A DNA stretch of 59,278 bases, taken from the NCBI RefSeq assembly GCF_020850895.1, contig NZ_JADZDS010000065.1, positions 1-59,278 on the forward strand, given 5' to 3'. Positions 1-7,758 of this stretch are shown in pieces. Numbering within the stretch: position 1 is the stretch's first letter; every line of letters begins with the position of its first letter. This DNA comes from Thermomonas sp. (GTDB lineage Bacteria > Pseudomonadota > Gammaproteobacteria > Xanthomonadales > Xanthomonadaceae). Made by a program: the position numbers and the translations under genes. The notes under the pieces are model-generated. The model searched no databases. It was not told the origin of the DNA and saw only the letters and a program-made list of their open reading frames with translations.

Positions 1-153
1 ATCCGCACCGCGGTGATCCAGGGCGGCCGCCTGCATGTGCAGGCCGGCGCCGGCATCGTGTTCGATTCCGACCCGCAAAAAGAATGGGAAGAAACCATGA
101 ACAAGGGCCGCGCCCTGTTCCGTGCGGTGGCGCAGGCGGCTAGGGGTTTGTAG
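1..153 (+). CDS. trpE: Anthranilate synthase component I, C-terminal fragment
   Basis: The window opens inside a reading frame that ends at a TAG at 151-153. The 50 residues seen match the C-terminus of the chorismate-utilising domain of TrpE, including RTAVI near the start and the glycine-rich [11 protein letters not shown] segment followed by an E-W-E-E-T helix. TrpE makes anthranilate from chorismate using ammonia supplied by the glutaminase subunit TrpG, whose gene lies about 3.9 kb downstream. The start is outside the window. The identity is fairly sure because the AGAG-I-V-x-DSDP segment is characteristic; related chorismate enzymes (PabB, isochorismate synthase) are less likely given trpG and trpD nearby. 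Confidence 0.85.
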   Translation: MRTAVIQGGRLHVQAGAGIVFDSDPQKEWEETMNKGRALFRAVAQAARGL

Positions 154-183
154 TCGCGTGTGCGGGGCAAATCGCGCGGGCTA

Positions 184-201
184 CATGAAAAAAACGTCAT
201 G
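184..201. promoter_or_regulatory. 18-bp palindrome upstream of first Asr-like gene
   Basis: The sequence reads CATGA, eight bases, TCATG, a perfect 5-bp dyad within 18 bp. Its last base lies 94 bp before the start codon at 295. An equivalent 18-bp dyad sits at 658-675 before the paralogous gene at 779. The matched spacing suggests an operator for a shared regulator, possibly the response regulator encoded at 1125. That link is inference. Confidence 0.4.
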
Positions 202-294
202 TTGGCGAAACGCGGCGGTGAGATGGGCGGGCGCAATCTGGCTTCGCGATGGGGATGTCCCCCACCGAAAGCGAACATTCCCAAAGGACCCATC

Positions 295-531
295 ATGAAC
301 ACGATCACCAAGACCCTGTTTGCCGTCGCCCTGACCGCCGTCGCCGGTGTTGCCATGGCCGGTACCCAGACCGCCCCGGCTTCGACCGCCGCTGCTCCGG
401 CCGCGTCGACCTCCACCCCGGCCAAGCCGGCTGCGCACAAGCCGAAGCATCACCGTCACCACTCGGCCAAGAGCGCCAAGCCCGCGACCCCGGCTGCTCC
501 GGCCGCCGCCGCTGCCCCGGCCAGCAAGTAA
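295..531 (+). CDS. Small secreted Ala/Pro/Lys/His-rich protein, acid-shock (Asr)-like, copy 1
   Basis: This 78-residue protein begins with a Sec signal peptide (MNTITKTLFAVALTAVAGV, cleavage probably after AMA). The mature part is almost only Ala, Pro, Ser and Thr, with a basic His/Lys cluster (HKPKHHRHH, near residue 48). The composition and layout recall E. coli Asr, an acid-shock periplasmic protein thought to buffer protons or act as a chaperone. I chose the ATG at 295 because it begins the signal peptide and is preceded by an AAAGGA ribosome site; an upstream in-frame ATG at 160 adds a non-signal extension. The gene at 779 is a paralogue with the same start (MNTI). Function is by composition only. 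Confidence 0.6.
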   Translation: MNTITKTLFAVALTAVAGVAMAGTQTAPASTAAAPAASTSTPAKPAAHKPKHHRHHSAKSAKPATPAAPAAAAAPASK

Positions 532-593
532 GACTCGGGCGGGCACGGACGTCCCGCCCTCCCCGGGCGTCCGCGTTCCGCACGGTGGTTGAC

Positions 594-636
594 GACATGC
601 TCTGCAGGCTCCGGCTTGCAGGGCATGTTTGTTTCC
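594..636 (+). terminator. Rho-independent terminator after Asr-like gene 1
   Basis: A 14-bp stem starts at ACATGC (595) and closes at GCATGT (ending 628), with two G-T pairs and a six-base loop. It is followed by a T-rich run (TTTGTTT). A second G/C-only hairpin, GGGCGGG (537-543) with CCCGCCC (553-559), lies between the stop codon and this terminator. Confidence 0.75.
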
Positions 637-657
637 AGGCCCGACCCTGACGCGGCG

Positions 658-675
658 CATGAATTTTCTTTCATG
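658..675. promoter_or_regulatory. 18-bp palindrome upstream of second Asr-like gene
   Basis: CATGAA, six bases, TTCATG: a 6-bp dyad in 18 bp. It ends 103 bp before the ATG at 779. It shares the CATGA-N8-TCATG pattern with 184-201, while the spacer sequences differ. It could be an operator or an upstream regulatory site of the paralogous promoter. Confidence 0.4.
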
Positions 676-778
676 CCCAATCCACCATGAGGTGAGGTTG
701 CCGGGCTCACCATGACATTGCGATGGGGGCTTCACCCCACCGAGCACCCCGAAACCCTTTTCATTGCGAGGAACCACC

Positions 779-1009
779 ATGAACACCATTCGCCAGACTC
801 TGATCGCCGCCGCCCTGTGCACCGTCGCCGGCGTTGCGATGGCCGCCACCCCGGCCGCGAGCCAAGCCAAGCCGGCCAAGCCGGCCGCCACGCAGGCCAA
901 GCCGGCTGCCAGCCAGCCCAAGGCTGCAACCGCTGCGCAAGCAAAGAATGCCGCTCAGCATGGCCACAGCAGCTCCGCCCCGGCGGCACCTGCCAAGCCC
1001 GCCAAGTAA
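779..1009 (+). CDS. Small secreted Ala/Pro/Lys-rich protein, acid-shock (Asr)-like, copy 2
   Basis: This 76-residue paralogue of the 295-531 gene has a signal peptide (MNTIRQTLIAAALCTVAGV, AMA cleavage) and a low-complexity mature part built of AKPA-type units (AKPAKPAA, AKPAASQPKA) plus one HGH. The two genes share the MNTI start, signal peptide design, a G-rich hairpin about 40-50 nt before the ATG, and an upstream palindrome, so they look like a duplication. The ATG at 779 is preceded by GAGGAA. The mature part is expected to be periplasmic, basic and disordered. A function in acid or envelope stress is inferred from resemblance to Asr and from the adjacent two-component genes. Confidence 0.6.
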   Translation: MNTIRQTLIAAALCTVAGVAMAATPAASQAKPAKPAATQAKPAASQPKAATAAQAKNAAQHGHSSSAPAAPAKPAK

Positions 1010-1071
1010 GTCGCCTCTCTCCAGTGTGGGTGGCCCCTCTTGGGCAACCACAGCATGAGGCAACAGCACGA

Positions 1072-1110
1072 CATGCCCCGCAGGGCCCTCCCTGCGGGGT
1101 ATGCTTTTTT
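1072..1110 (+). terminator. Strong Rho-independent terminator just before the response regulator
   Basis: A 14-bp stem runs from CATGCCCCGCAGGG (1072-1085) to CCCTGCGGGGTATG, with one G-T pair and a four-base loop, and is followed by CTTTTTT. It ends only about 15 nt before the regulator start codon; the regulator's GGAGG lies just after the T run. Regulator transcription from the upstream promoter would need read-through, unless a promoter lies within the hairpin region. Confidence 0.85.
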
Positions 1111-1124
1111 GCGGAGGCAAGACC

Positions 1125-1802
1125 ATGCGCATCCTGCTGCTGGAAGACGACACCCAGACCTCAGCCTTCATCGCCAAGGGCTTGCGTGAGGCCGGCCACG
1201 CCGTGGATCACGCACCCGATGGCAAGCAGGGCTTGTTCCTCGCCAGTACCGAGCCGTTCGATGCCATCGTGCTGGATCGCATGTTGCCGGCGCTGGATGG
1301 TCTGGCCGTGTTGCGTACCTTGCGCGGGGCCGGCAATCGCACGCCGGTGTTGGTATTGACGGCGCTGGGCGATGTCGATCATCGGGTCGAAGGTCTGCGC
1401 GCCGGTGCCGACGACTATCTGGTGAAACCCTTTGCATTCGCCGAACTGAGTGCGCGCCTCGACGGCATCACCCGTCGTGCGCGGGGTGACGACGAACGCG
1501 CACCGACCCGCCTGCAAACAGCCGGCCTCGAACTGGACCTGCTGTCGCGCGAAGCGCTGCGCGAGGGCCGCCGGATCGAACTGCAGCCGCGCGAATTCCG
1601 GCTGCTGGAATACCTGATGCGGCACGCCGGCCAGGTGGTGACCCGGACGATGCTGCTGGAAGCGGTGTGGGATTACCACTTCGATCCACAGACCAATGTG
1701 ATCGATGTGCACATCAGCCGGCTGCGGCAGAAGATCGATCACGGTTTTGACAAGCCGCTGCTGCATACCGTGCGCGGTGCCGGCTACCGGCTGTCCGGAT
1801 GA
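1125..1802 (+). CDS. OmpR/PhoB-family response regulator
   Basis: This 225-residue protein has an N-terminal receiver domain (acidic pair ED at 7-8, phospho-acceptor Asp51 in VLDRMLP, conserved Lys in LVKPF near 102) and a C-terminal winged-helix DNA-binding domain ending in VRGAGYRLSG. Length is normal for the family. The ATG at 1125 is preceded by GGAGG at suitable spacing; an upstream in-frame ATG at 1101 lies inside the terminator stem and is unlikely. The stop overlaps the kinase start by 4 bp (ATGA), so the two are translationally coupled. The signal is not visible from sequence. The position directly behind the Asr-like genes recalls the RstA/asr link in E. coli, an analogy only. Confidence 0.88.
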   Translation: MRILLLEDDTQTSAFIAKGLREAGHAVDHAPDGKQGLFLASTEPFDAIVLDRMLPALDGLAVLRTLRGAGNRTPVLVLTALGDVDHRVEGLRAGADDYLVKPFAFAELSARLDGITRRARGDDERAPTRLQTAGLELDLLSREALREGRRIELQPREFRLLEYLMRHAGQVVTRTMLLEAVWDYHFDPQTNVIDVHISRLRQKIDHGFDKPLLHTVRGAGYRLSG

Positions 1803-3154
1803 GGCGGTGGCTGCCGTCCACCAGTGCACGGCTGGCACTGGTGGTGATGGGTCTGTTCCTCATCGTCTTCGTGATGATCGGTGGCGGCGTGTATTTCGCG
1901 GCCTCGACCTTGTTGCTGGACGATGCGCGCGGTTTGGTGCGTGCGGACGCCAACGATCTGGTGACGATCCATCGCAGCGGTGGCATGGCTGCCTTGCGCG
2001 CCGAACTCGACGAGCGCATCACCGGCGGCAATGGCGATCCGAATGCGGTGTACGGATTGGTCGATGGCGACGGCAATGCGTTGATCGGGCGTTTGCCGGA
2101 TGCGGGCCGTCCGGGTGCACACGGGCGCTGGGTGGAATTCAGGGAACAGGCCACCGAAGGGACCAACAATCTGCGCGTGATCGCGGTTGAGCGCGCCCTG
2201 CCCGATGGCGGGATCCTGCTGGTCGGGCAGGAACTGGCGTCGCAGGATCGCTTGCTGGCGATGATGCAGCGCTCCGCGATCCTGGCCTTGCTGGCGGCGT
2301 TGGTCGCGGGCGCCTTGGTCGGCTGGCTGACCACGCGCTGGGTCGCGCGTCGCCTGCGTGGGCTCGATGCCACGGTGGGTCGGGTTGCCGAGGGTGAATT
2401 AGGCCTGCGCGCGACGCTCGACCATAGCGGCGATGCCTTCGACCAGGTGGCGCGCCGGTTCAACATGATGCTGGACCGGATCGAGGATCTGCTCGGCGGC
2501 GTGCGCCACACCACCGATTACATCGCGCACGACCTGCGCACGCCGTTGTCGCGCCTGCGCAATCGGCTGGAAGGCCTGCACCACGACGCGACCAACGAAC
2601 ACACGCGGGCCGGACTGGGGCGCGCCTTGGCCGAGACCGATCAACTGCTGCACGCATTCTGCGCGCTGTTGCGACTGGCACGAATCGAGTCACAGGCACT
2701 CGACATGCATGCCCCGGACGTTGCACTACGCCCGCTGGCGGATGATGCGGTGGAAATGTACGCACCCATCGCCAGCGAACGCGGCATCCACCTGGAAGCA
2801 AGCCTGCAGGACGTACATCTGCGCGGCGATCGCGATCAGCTGTTCCAATTGCTGGTCAACCTGCTGGATAACGCATTGAAATACGCTCCGGCTGACAGCT
2901 CGGTCGAGGTGACGTTGTTGACGTCGGGCGCGGAGGTGCTGCTGGAAATCGCCGACCACGGCCCCGGCATCCCCGAAGGCGAGCGAGAACGCGTGTTCGA
3001 CCGCTTCCAGCGGTTGGAAGCACATCGTGGCTCCCCCGGCGTCGGCCTTGGCCTGAGCCTGGTCCGTGCCATCGTCCACCACCACGGCGGCCGCGTGTCC
3101 CTGCTCGACAACGCCCCCGGCCTGCGCGTGAGGGTGATGCTGCCATCGCGATAG
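1799..3154 (+). CDS. Membrane sensor histidine kinase, partner of the upstream regulator
   Basis: This 451-residue kinase has a first membrane helix at about 12-35, a periplasmic sensor region of roughly 120 residues with no family I recognise, a second helix at about 158-180, and a HAMP linker. Next come the dimerisation domain with His244 in AHDLRTPL and an ATPase domain with N box (NLLDNALKY), G1 (DHGPGIP) and G2 (GVGLGLSL). All catalytic motifs are intact. It overlaps the regulator by 4 bp, so the two form a normal two-component pair. Domain order fits the QseC/PhoQ-like class; the ligand cannot be assigned. Confidence 0.88.
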   Translation: MRRWLPSTSARLALVVMGLFLIVFVMIGGGVYFAASTLLLDDARGLVRADANDLVTIHRSGGMAALRAELDERITGGNGDPNAVYGLVDGDGNALIGRLPDAGRPGAHGRWVEFREQATEGTNNLRVIAVERALPDGGILLVGQELASQDRLLAMMQRSAILALLAALVAGALVGWLTTRWVARRLRGLDATVGRVAEGELGLRATLDHSGDAFDQVARRFNMMLDRIEDLLGGVRHTTDYIAHDLRTPLSRLRNRLEGLHHDATNEHTRAGLGRALAETDQLLHAFCALLRLARIESQALDMHAPDVALRPLADDAVEMYAPIASERGIHLEASLQDVHLRGDRDQLFQLLVNLLDNALKYAPADSSVEVTLLTSGAEVLLEIADHGPGIPEGERERVFDRFQRLEAHRGSPGVGLGLSLVRAIVHHHGGRVSLLDNAPGLRVRVMLPSR

Positions 3155-3273
3155 GTGCGGATGGAGTTCGACAGTCGTGGGTTATCCTGCACGGCCCCAC
3201 TCTCGGTCCCGCACAACGGTGGAAAGCAGATTGTGGACAGCACTGCGTATTTCGACAAAGAGGACTCGATGTC

Positions 3274-3996
3274 ATGAAAAACACCCTGCTTGCCTTACTT
3301 CTCCTGCTGTATGCGCCGTGCGTGTTCGCGCAGGACGTCAGTGGCCCGCCTTTCATCGCAGTGCATGGTGAGGCGAAGCTGGAAGTGGTTCCCGATATCT
3401 TCCCAGTGACCGTGACCTTGCAGGAAACCAGTCTCGAAACGACCCAAACCCAAGCACGCATCGAGGGTCTTGCAAAGGAACTCCTGCGCTTGGCCAATGC
3501 ACAGGGTGTGCCGGATGCGGACATGCAGGTCGGCAATCTGGACATCTCGCCGGAAACCGATTACGACGAGCGGACGCAGCGTCAGGTGTTCCTTGGGAAT
3601 ACCTATGAACGCGTACTCACGTTCCGATTCCACACGCTTGAAGCACTCAGGCAATTCATCTCGAAAGCGCCGACTGGGAGACAGGTTCGATTGAGGACCG
3701 ATAACTTTGAATATTCGGACAAGGCGGCAGAGCAGAAGAAATTACTGAGCGCGGCAATCGCCGATGCGCGCACGACGGCTGATGAAATGGCAAGGGGGGT
3801 CGGCATGCGGATCGTGGGCGTGCAGACGATCTCCAACCAAGGGCTCAACATCAGGTATTCGAATTCTTCGAACGAAACACTGTTGGGGACGGTATCAGTG
3901 TCGGGGAGTGCGCTGCTGGCGCCTGGAATCGTCCTTGCGCGAGGCACGATCATCCTCAAACAGGATGTCTATATCGTCTATCTGCTTGACAAATGA
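3274..3996 (+). CDS. SIMPL-domain (DUF541) exported protein
   Basis: This 240-residue protein has a signal peptide ([15 protein letters not shown], cleavage after VFA) followed by a SIMPL/DUF541 domain, recognised by the [14 protein letters not shown]-type first strand. E. coli YggE is the best-known member; the family is periplasmic and linked to oxidative stress, but the biochemical role is unknown. AGAGGA lies before the ATG. The gene sits between the kinase and trpG, with only 10 nt to the trpG start, so trpG may depend on its transcript. Its codon choice is visibly less GC-rich than its neighbours, hinting at a different history. Confidence 0.75.
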   Translation: MKNTLLALLLLLYAPCVFAQDVSGPPFIAVHGEAKLEVVPDIFPVTVTLQETSLETTQTQARIEGLAKELLRLANAQGVPDADMQVGNLDISPETDYDERTQRQVFLGNTYERVLTFRFHTLEALRQFISKAPTGRQVRLRTDNFEYSDKAAEQKKLLSAAIADARTTADEMARGVGMRIVGVQTISNQGLNIRYSNSSNETLLGTVSVSGSALLAPGIVLARGTIILKQDVYIVYLLDK

Positions 3997-4006
3997 TGGG
4001 TGCCTT

Positions 4007-4591
4007 GTGCTCTTGATGCTCGACAACTACGACAGCTTCACCTTCAACCTCGTGCAGTACCTGCAGGAGCTGGGTGCCGAGGTGCGGGTGGAACGCAACG
4101 ATGCGCTGAGCGTCGAACAGATCGCCGCGCTGGCGCCGGACAAGATCGTGATTTCGCCGGGGCCATGCACGCCGAATGAAGCGGGCGTGTCGTTGCAGGT
4201 CTTGCAGGAACTGGGGCCGCGCATCCCGATCTTCGGGGTCTGCCTCGGCTATCAGGCGCTGGGGCAGGTGTACGGCGGTAACGTCATCCGCGCCGGCCGG
4301 ATCATGCACGGCAAGACCTCGCCCATCGTGCATGAGGGCAAGGGCGTGTTCGCCGGCTTGCCCAGTCCGTTCGAGGCCACCCGCTACCACTCGCTGGTGG
4401 TGGACAAGAACAACGTGCCCGATTGCCTGGAAGTGACGGCATGGACCGAAAACGAGGACGGCACGGTGGAAGAATTGATGGGCCTGCGCCATCGTGAATT
4501 CCCGGTGGAAGGCGTGCAGTTCCATCCCGAATCCATCCTGACCCAGCACGGGCATGCGATGTTGAAGACGTTCCTGGAGCGTTGCACATGA
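4007..4591 (+). CDS. trpG: Anthranilate synthase component II (glutamine amidotransferase)
   Basis: This class I glutaminase supplies ammonia to TrpE for anthranilate synthesis. The first strand [19 protein letters not shown], the catalytic Cys in [11 protein letters not shown] (near residue 83) and the His/Glu pair in QFHPESIL near the C-terminus are all present. A GTG at 4007 gives 194 residues, the usual family length, and restores the LLM residues before DNYDSF; an ATG at 4016 is the alternative. In this group the protein may also serve PabB for folate. The stop overlaps the trpD start by 4 bp, so the two are coupled. Confidence 0.93.
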   Translation: MLLMLDNYDSFTFNLVQYLQELGAEVRVERNDALSVEQIAALAPDKIVISPGPCTPNEAGVSLQVLQELGPRIPIFGVCLGYQALGQVYGGNVIRAGRIMHGKTSPIVHEGKGVFAGLPSPFEATRYHSLVVDKNNVPDCLEVTAWTENEDGTVEELMGLRHREFPVEGVQFHPESILTQHGHAMLKTFLERCT

Positions 4592-5622
4592 GCATCACGC
4601 CCCAGCAAGCGCTGCAGCGCGCCATCGAGCATCGGGAAATCTTCTTCGACGAGATGGTCGACTTGATGCGCCAGATCATGCGCGGCGAGGTCTCGCCCAG
4701 CTTGACGGCGGCCCTTCTCACCGGGCTGCGGGTGAAGAAGGAAACCGTGGGCGAGATCGCGGCCGCGGCCACCGCACTGCGCGAGTTCGCGCAACCGGTC
4801 ACGCTGGCGGATCGCAGCCACATGGTCGACATCGTGGGCACCGGCGGCGACGGCGCACACACCTTCAACATTTCCACCGCGTCGATGTTCGTGGCGGCCG
4901 CTGCTGGCGCGAAAGTGGCCAAGCACGGCGGCCGCAGCGTGTCCTCGAAATCCGGCAGCGCCGATGTGCTGGAGGCGCTGGGTGCATGCATCGAACTGCA
5001 GCCTGCGCAGGTCGCCGAATGCATCGCGCTGACCGGCATCGGCTTCATGTATGCACCTGTGCATCATCCGGCGATGAAGGTGGTGGCCCCGGTGCGGCGC
5101 GAGCTGGGCGTGCGCACGATCTTCAACATCCTCGGCCCGCTGACCAATCCAGCAGGCGCACCCAACACCCTGATGGGCGTGTTCCATCCCGATCTGGTCG
5201 GCATCCAGGTGCGTGTGCTGCAGGAGCTGGGCGCCACGCGCGCGTTGGTGGTCTGGGGCCGCGACAACATGGATGAGCTCTCGCTCGGCGCCGGCACCCT
5301 GGTCGGCGAACTGCGCGATGGCCGGGTGCGCGAATACGAGCTGCATCCGGAGGATTTCGGCATCGCGATGGCGCACAGCCGCAACCTGAAGGTGGCCGAC
5401 GCTGCGGAGTCCAAGGCCATGCTGCTGGAGGCGCTGGACAACCGCGACGGCCTGCCGCGCGAGATCGTGGCCTACAACGCCGGCGCGGCCCTGTATGCGG
5501 CCGGCGTGGCCGAAGACATTGCCGAAGGGATCGCGTTGGCGCGCCGGGTGCTGGCCAGTGGCGCGGCGCGGGCCAGGCTGGACGCGTTCGTGGCGACCAC
5601 GCAGGCGCTGGCCGGCGCTTGA
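4588..5622 (+). CDS. trpD: Anthranilate phosphoribosyltransferase
   Basis: This enzyme transfers phosphoribose from PRPP to anthranilate, the second step of tryptophan synthesis. The protein has 344 residues, normal for the family. The PRPP-binding GTGGDG motif (near 90), the KHGGRS segment with [14 protein letters not shown], and the conserved GPLTNP region (near 190) are intact. The ATG overlaps the trpG stop (ATGA). After trpD the next tryptophan gene, trpC, is displaced by about 6.8 kb by four cyanophycin-related genes on the same strand, with gaps of 31, 44 and 42 nt and then a 4-bp overlap, so a single transcript is plausible. Confidence 0.95.
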   Translation: MSITPQQALQRAIEHREIFFDEMVDLMRQIMRGEVSPSLTAALLTGLRVKKETVGEIAAAATALREFAQPVTLADRSHMVDIVGTGGDGAHTFNISTASMFVAAAAGAKVAKHGGRSVSSKSGSADVLEALGACIELQPAQVAECIALTGIGFMYAPVHHPAMKVVAPVRRELGVRTIFNILGPLTNPAGAPNTLMGVFHPDLVGIQVRVLQELGATRALVVWGRDNMDELSLGAGTLVGELRDGRVREYELHPEDFGIAMAHSRNLKVADAAESKAMLLEALDNRDGLPREIVAYNAGAALYAAGVAEDIAEGIALARRVLASGAARARLDAFVATTQALAGA

Positions 5623-5653
5623 CGCCCCGGCGGGGCCGCCGCAGGCTGGGAAG

Positions 5654-6829
5654 ATGACCGAGAGCCCGCTCCTGCTGCTGCGCAATGCCGACGTCCACGC
5701 GCCGGAACCCCTGGGCCATCGCCACCTGTTGATCGGCGGCGGCAAGGTGGTGTGGATGGGACCTAACGATCCGGGTCTGTCGCCCTCGCTGGCGGCGACC
5801 ACGGTGGATCTGCAGGGCCAGCGGCTGGTCCCGGGGTTCGTCGACGCCCATGTCCACGCCAGTGGCGGTGGCGGCGAGGCGGGGCATGCAACCCGGGTGC
5901 CGGCACCGGGCCTGAGCCGCTATACCCGCGCCGGCGTCACCTCGGTGGTGAGCCTGCTGGGCACCGACGATCTCGCCCGCGGCATGCCGGAACTGCTGGC
6001 GCATGTGTACGGCCTGCGCGAGCAAGGCCTGTCGGCCTGGGCCTGGTGCGGCGGCTACCACCTGCCGTCGGCCACCCTGACCGGCAGCGTGCGCGGTGAC
6101 ATCGCCTTGGTCGAGCCGATCATCGGCGTCGGCGAACTGGCGCTTTCCGACCACCGTTCCAGCCAGCCAACCCTGGACGAACTGTTGCGGGTGGCATCCG
6201 AAGCGCATGTCGGCGGACTGATGAGCGGCAAGGCCGGCGTGGTCCATCTGCACCTGGGTGATGGCGAACGCGGACTGGATCTGGTGCGACGCGCGCTGGA
6301 CACCAGCGAACTGCCGCCACGGGTGTTCCAGCCGACCCACGTCAATCGCCGGAAAGCCTTGTTCGAGGAGGCGATCGCGCTGGCGCGTGGTGGCAGCCAT
6401 GTCGACATCACCGCCTTCCCGGTCGATGAGGGTGAAGATGCGTGGTCGGCCGAAGACGCGTTGCTGCGCTACCTCGACAGCGGCGCGCCGCCGCAGCGGG
6501 TGAGCATCAGTTCCGACGGCGGCGGCTGCCTGCCGGTGTTCGATGCCGAAGGCCGGGTGGCGCGGATGGACGTGGGGGATTCCGGCGCGCTCGCGACCAC
6601 GCTGCAGGGGCTGCTGGCGCGGGGCTTGCCGCTGGCACGCGCGCTACCGGCCTTCACCAGCAACCCGGCCACCTTGCTGCGACTCACCGGCAAGGGCCGG
6701 ATCGCGGTCGGGATGGACGCGGACCTGGTGGCGCTGGGCGACGACGGCCTGCCGTCCCACGTTTGGGCGCGCGGCGTGGCGATGGTTGCCCAAGGCACGG
6801 TGTTGCGACGGGGCATGTTCGAGCACTGA
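5654..6829 (+). CDS. iadA: Isoaspartyl (beta-aspartyl) dipeptidase
   Basis: This metal-dependent amidohydrolase cleaves beta-aspartyl dipeptides. Here it probably finishes cyanophycin breakdown by splitting beta-Asp-Arg into aspartate and arginine. The protein has 391 residues like E. coli IadA (about 390). HVH (66-68), the following GGGGEAG loop, TGSVRGDI, SDHRSSQPT, PTHVNR and SSDGGG are the expected metal- and substrate-binding segments. One oddity: at the position of the carboxylated metal-bridging Lys of the E. coli enzyme (Lys162 by recall) this protein has Glu161 (GVGELALSDHR). The start at 5654 gives the family N-terminus. It is followed by cphB after 44 nt. Confidence 0.88.
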   Translation: MTESPLLLLRNADVHAPEPLGHRHLLIGGGKVVWMGPNDPGLSPSLAATTVDLQGQRLVPGFVDAHVHASGGGGEAGHATRVPAPGLSRYTRAGVTSVVSLLGTDDLARGMPELLAHVYGLREQGLSAWAWCGGYHLPSATLTGSVRGDIALVEPIIGVGELALSDHRSSQPTLDELLRVASEAHVGGLMSGKAGVVHLHLGDGERGLDLVRRALDTSELPPRVFQPTHVNRRKALFEEAIALARGGSHVDITAFPVDEGEDAWSAEDALLRYLDSGAPPQRVSISSDGGGCLPVFDAEGRVARMDVGDSGALATTLQGLLARGLPLARALPAFTSNPATLLRLTGKGRIAVGMDADLVALGDDGLPSHVWARGVAMVAQGTVLRRGMFEH

Positions 6830-6873
6830 ACCGGATTCGAAACAAGACAACGATCACGAGGAAATCACAAGCG

Positions 6874-7716
6874 ATGTGTCCAAGCAAAGTGGCCGACGGC
6901 GAGACGCGCGGCTGGATCGTCCCGATCGGTGGGGCGGAAGACAAGGAAGCCCATCCGGACGTGCTGTCGCGTTTCGTCGCCCTGTGCGGCGGCAAGGACG
7001 CGCGCATCGTGGTGATTCCCACGGCCAGTCGGAAGGTTGAAACCGGGGCGCAGTACCAACGCCTGTTCCCGACGCTGGGAGCCGGCCACGTGGACGTGCT
7101 GGATTTCGACACCCGTCGTGATGCCAGCGAAAAGAACCGACTGGCAACGCTGGAGCAGGCCACCGGCGTGTTTTTCACCGGCGGCAACCAGCTGCGCCTG
7201 TCCACCCTGCTCGGCGGCACCCCGGTGGCAAAACTCATCCGCATCATGAGCGCACGCGGCGTGACCGTCGGCGGGACCAGTGCCGGCGCCAGCATCCTGT
7301 CCGAGCACATGATCGCCTTCGGCAGCGAAGGGGCTTCGCCGCGTGCCAGCAGCGTGCGGCTGGCGCCCGGCCTGGGGCTGACCAATCGGTTCATCATCGA
7401 CCAGCACTTCCGCCAGCGCGACCGCCTCGGCCGGCTGACCGCGGCGCTGGCCTACAACCCGTTCGCGGTCGGCATCGGACTGGACGAGGACACCGCCGCC
7501 TTCATCGCGCCCGACAACACGCTGGAAGTGGAAGGCAGCGGCGCAATTACCGTCGTCGACGCCAGTTCGATGAGCTATTCATCGATGTCGGAAATCGACC
7601 AGAATGATGCGGTGTGCATGCTGGGCCTGACCGTGCATATCCTGACCAAGGGTGCCAGCTTCAACCTGAGCACGCGCAAAGCGAGCGCCGGCGATCTGGC
7701 GCACCACAAGGACTGA
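6874..7716 (+). CDS. cphB: Cyanophycinase (intracellular)
   Basis: This serine peptidase-like exopeptidase (S51 family) releases beta-Asp-Arg dipeptides from cyanophycin. The nucleophile Ser lies in GGTSAGASIL (near residue 133), preceded by the FFTGGNQLRL loop, and IDQHFRQRDRLGRL and GIGLDEDTA are also typical. The protein has 280 residues and no signal peptide, which points to an intracellular CphB rather than secreted CphE. A GAGGAAAT site precedes the ATG at 6874. It lies between the dipeptidase that uses its product and the polymerase that makes its substrate, so the function is well supported by context. Confidence 0.93.
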   Translation: MCPSKVADGETRGWIVPIGGAEDKEAHPDVLSRFVALCGGKDARIVVIPTASRKVETGAQYQRLFPTLGAGHVDVLDFDTRRDASEKNRLATLEQATGVFFTGGNQLRLSTLLGGTPVAKLIRIMSARGVTVGGTSAGASILSEHMIAFGSEGASPRASSVRLAPGLGLTNRFIIDQHFRQRDRLGRLTAALAYNPFAVGIGLDEDTAAFIAPDNTLEVEGSGAITVVDASSMSYSSMSEIDQNDAVCMLGLTVHILTKGASFNLSTRKASAGDLAHHKD

Positions 7717-7758
7717 AGCAGCGGTATCTCATTATCGACACAGGGGCGGGAGGGCGCG

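Noticed and set aside
3154-4010. Tryptophan leader peptide or attenuator before trpG
   Set aside because: No short frame with clustered Trp codons and no terminator/antiterminator pair near trpG.
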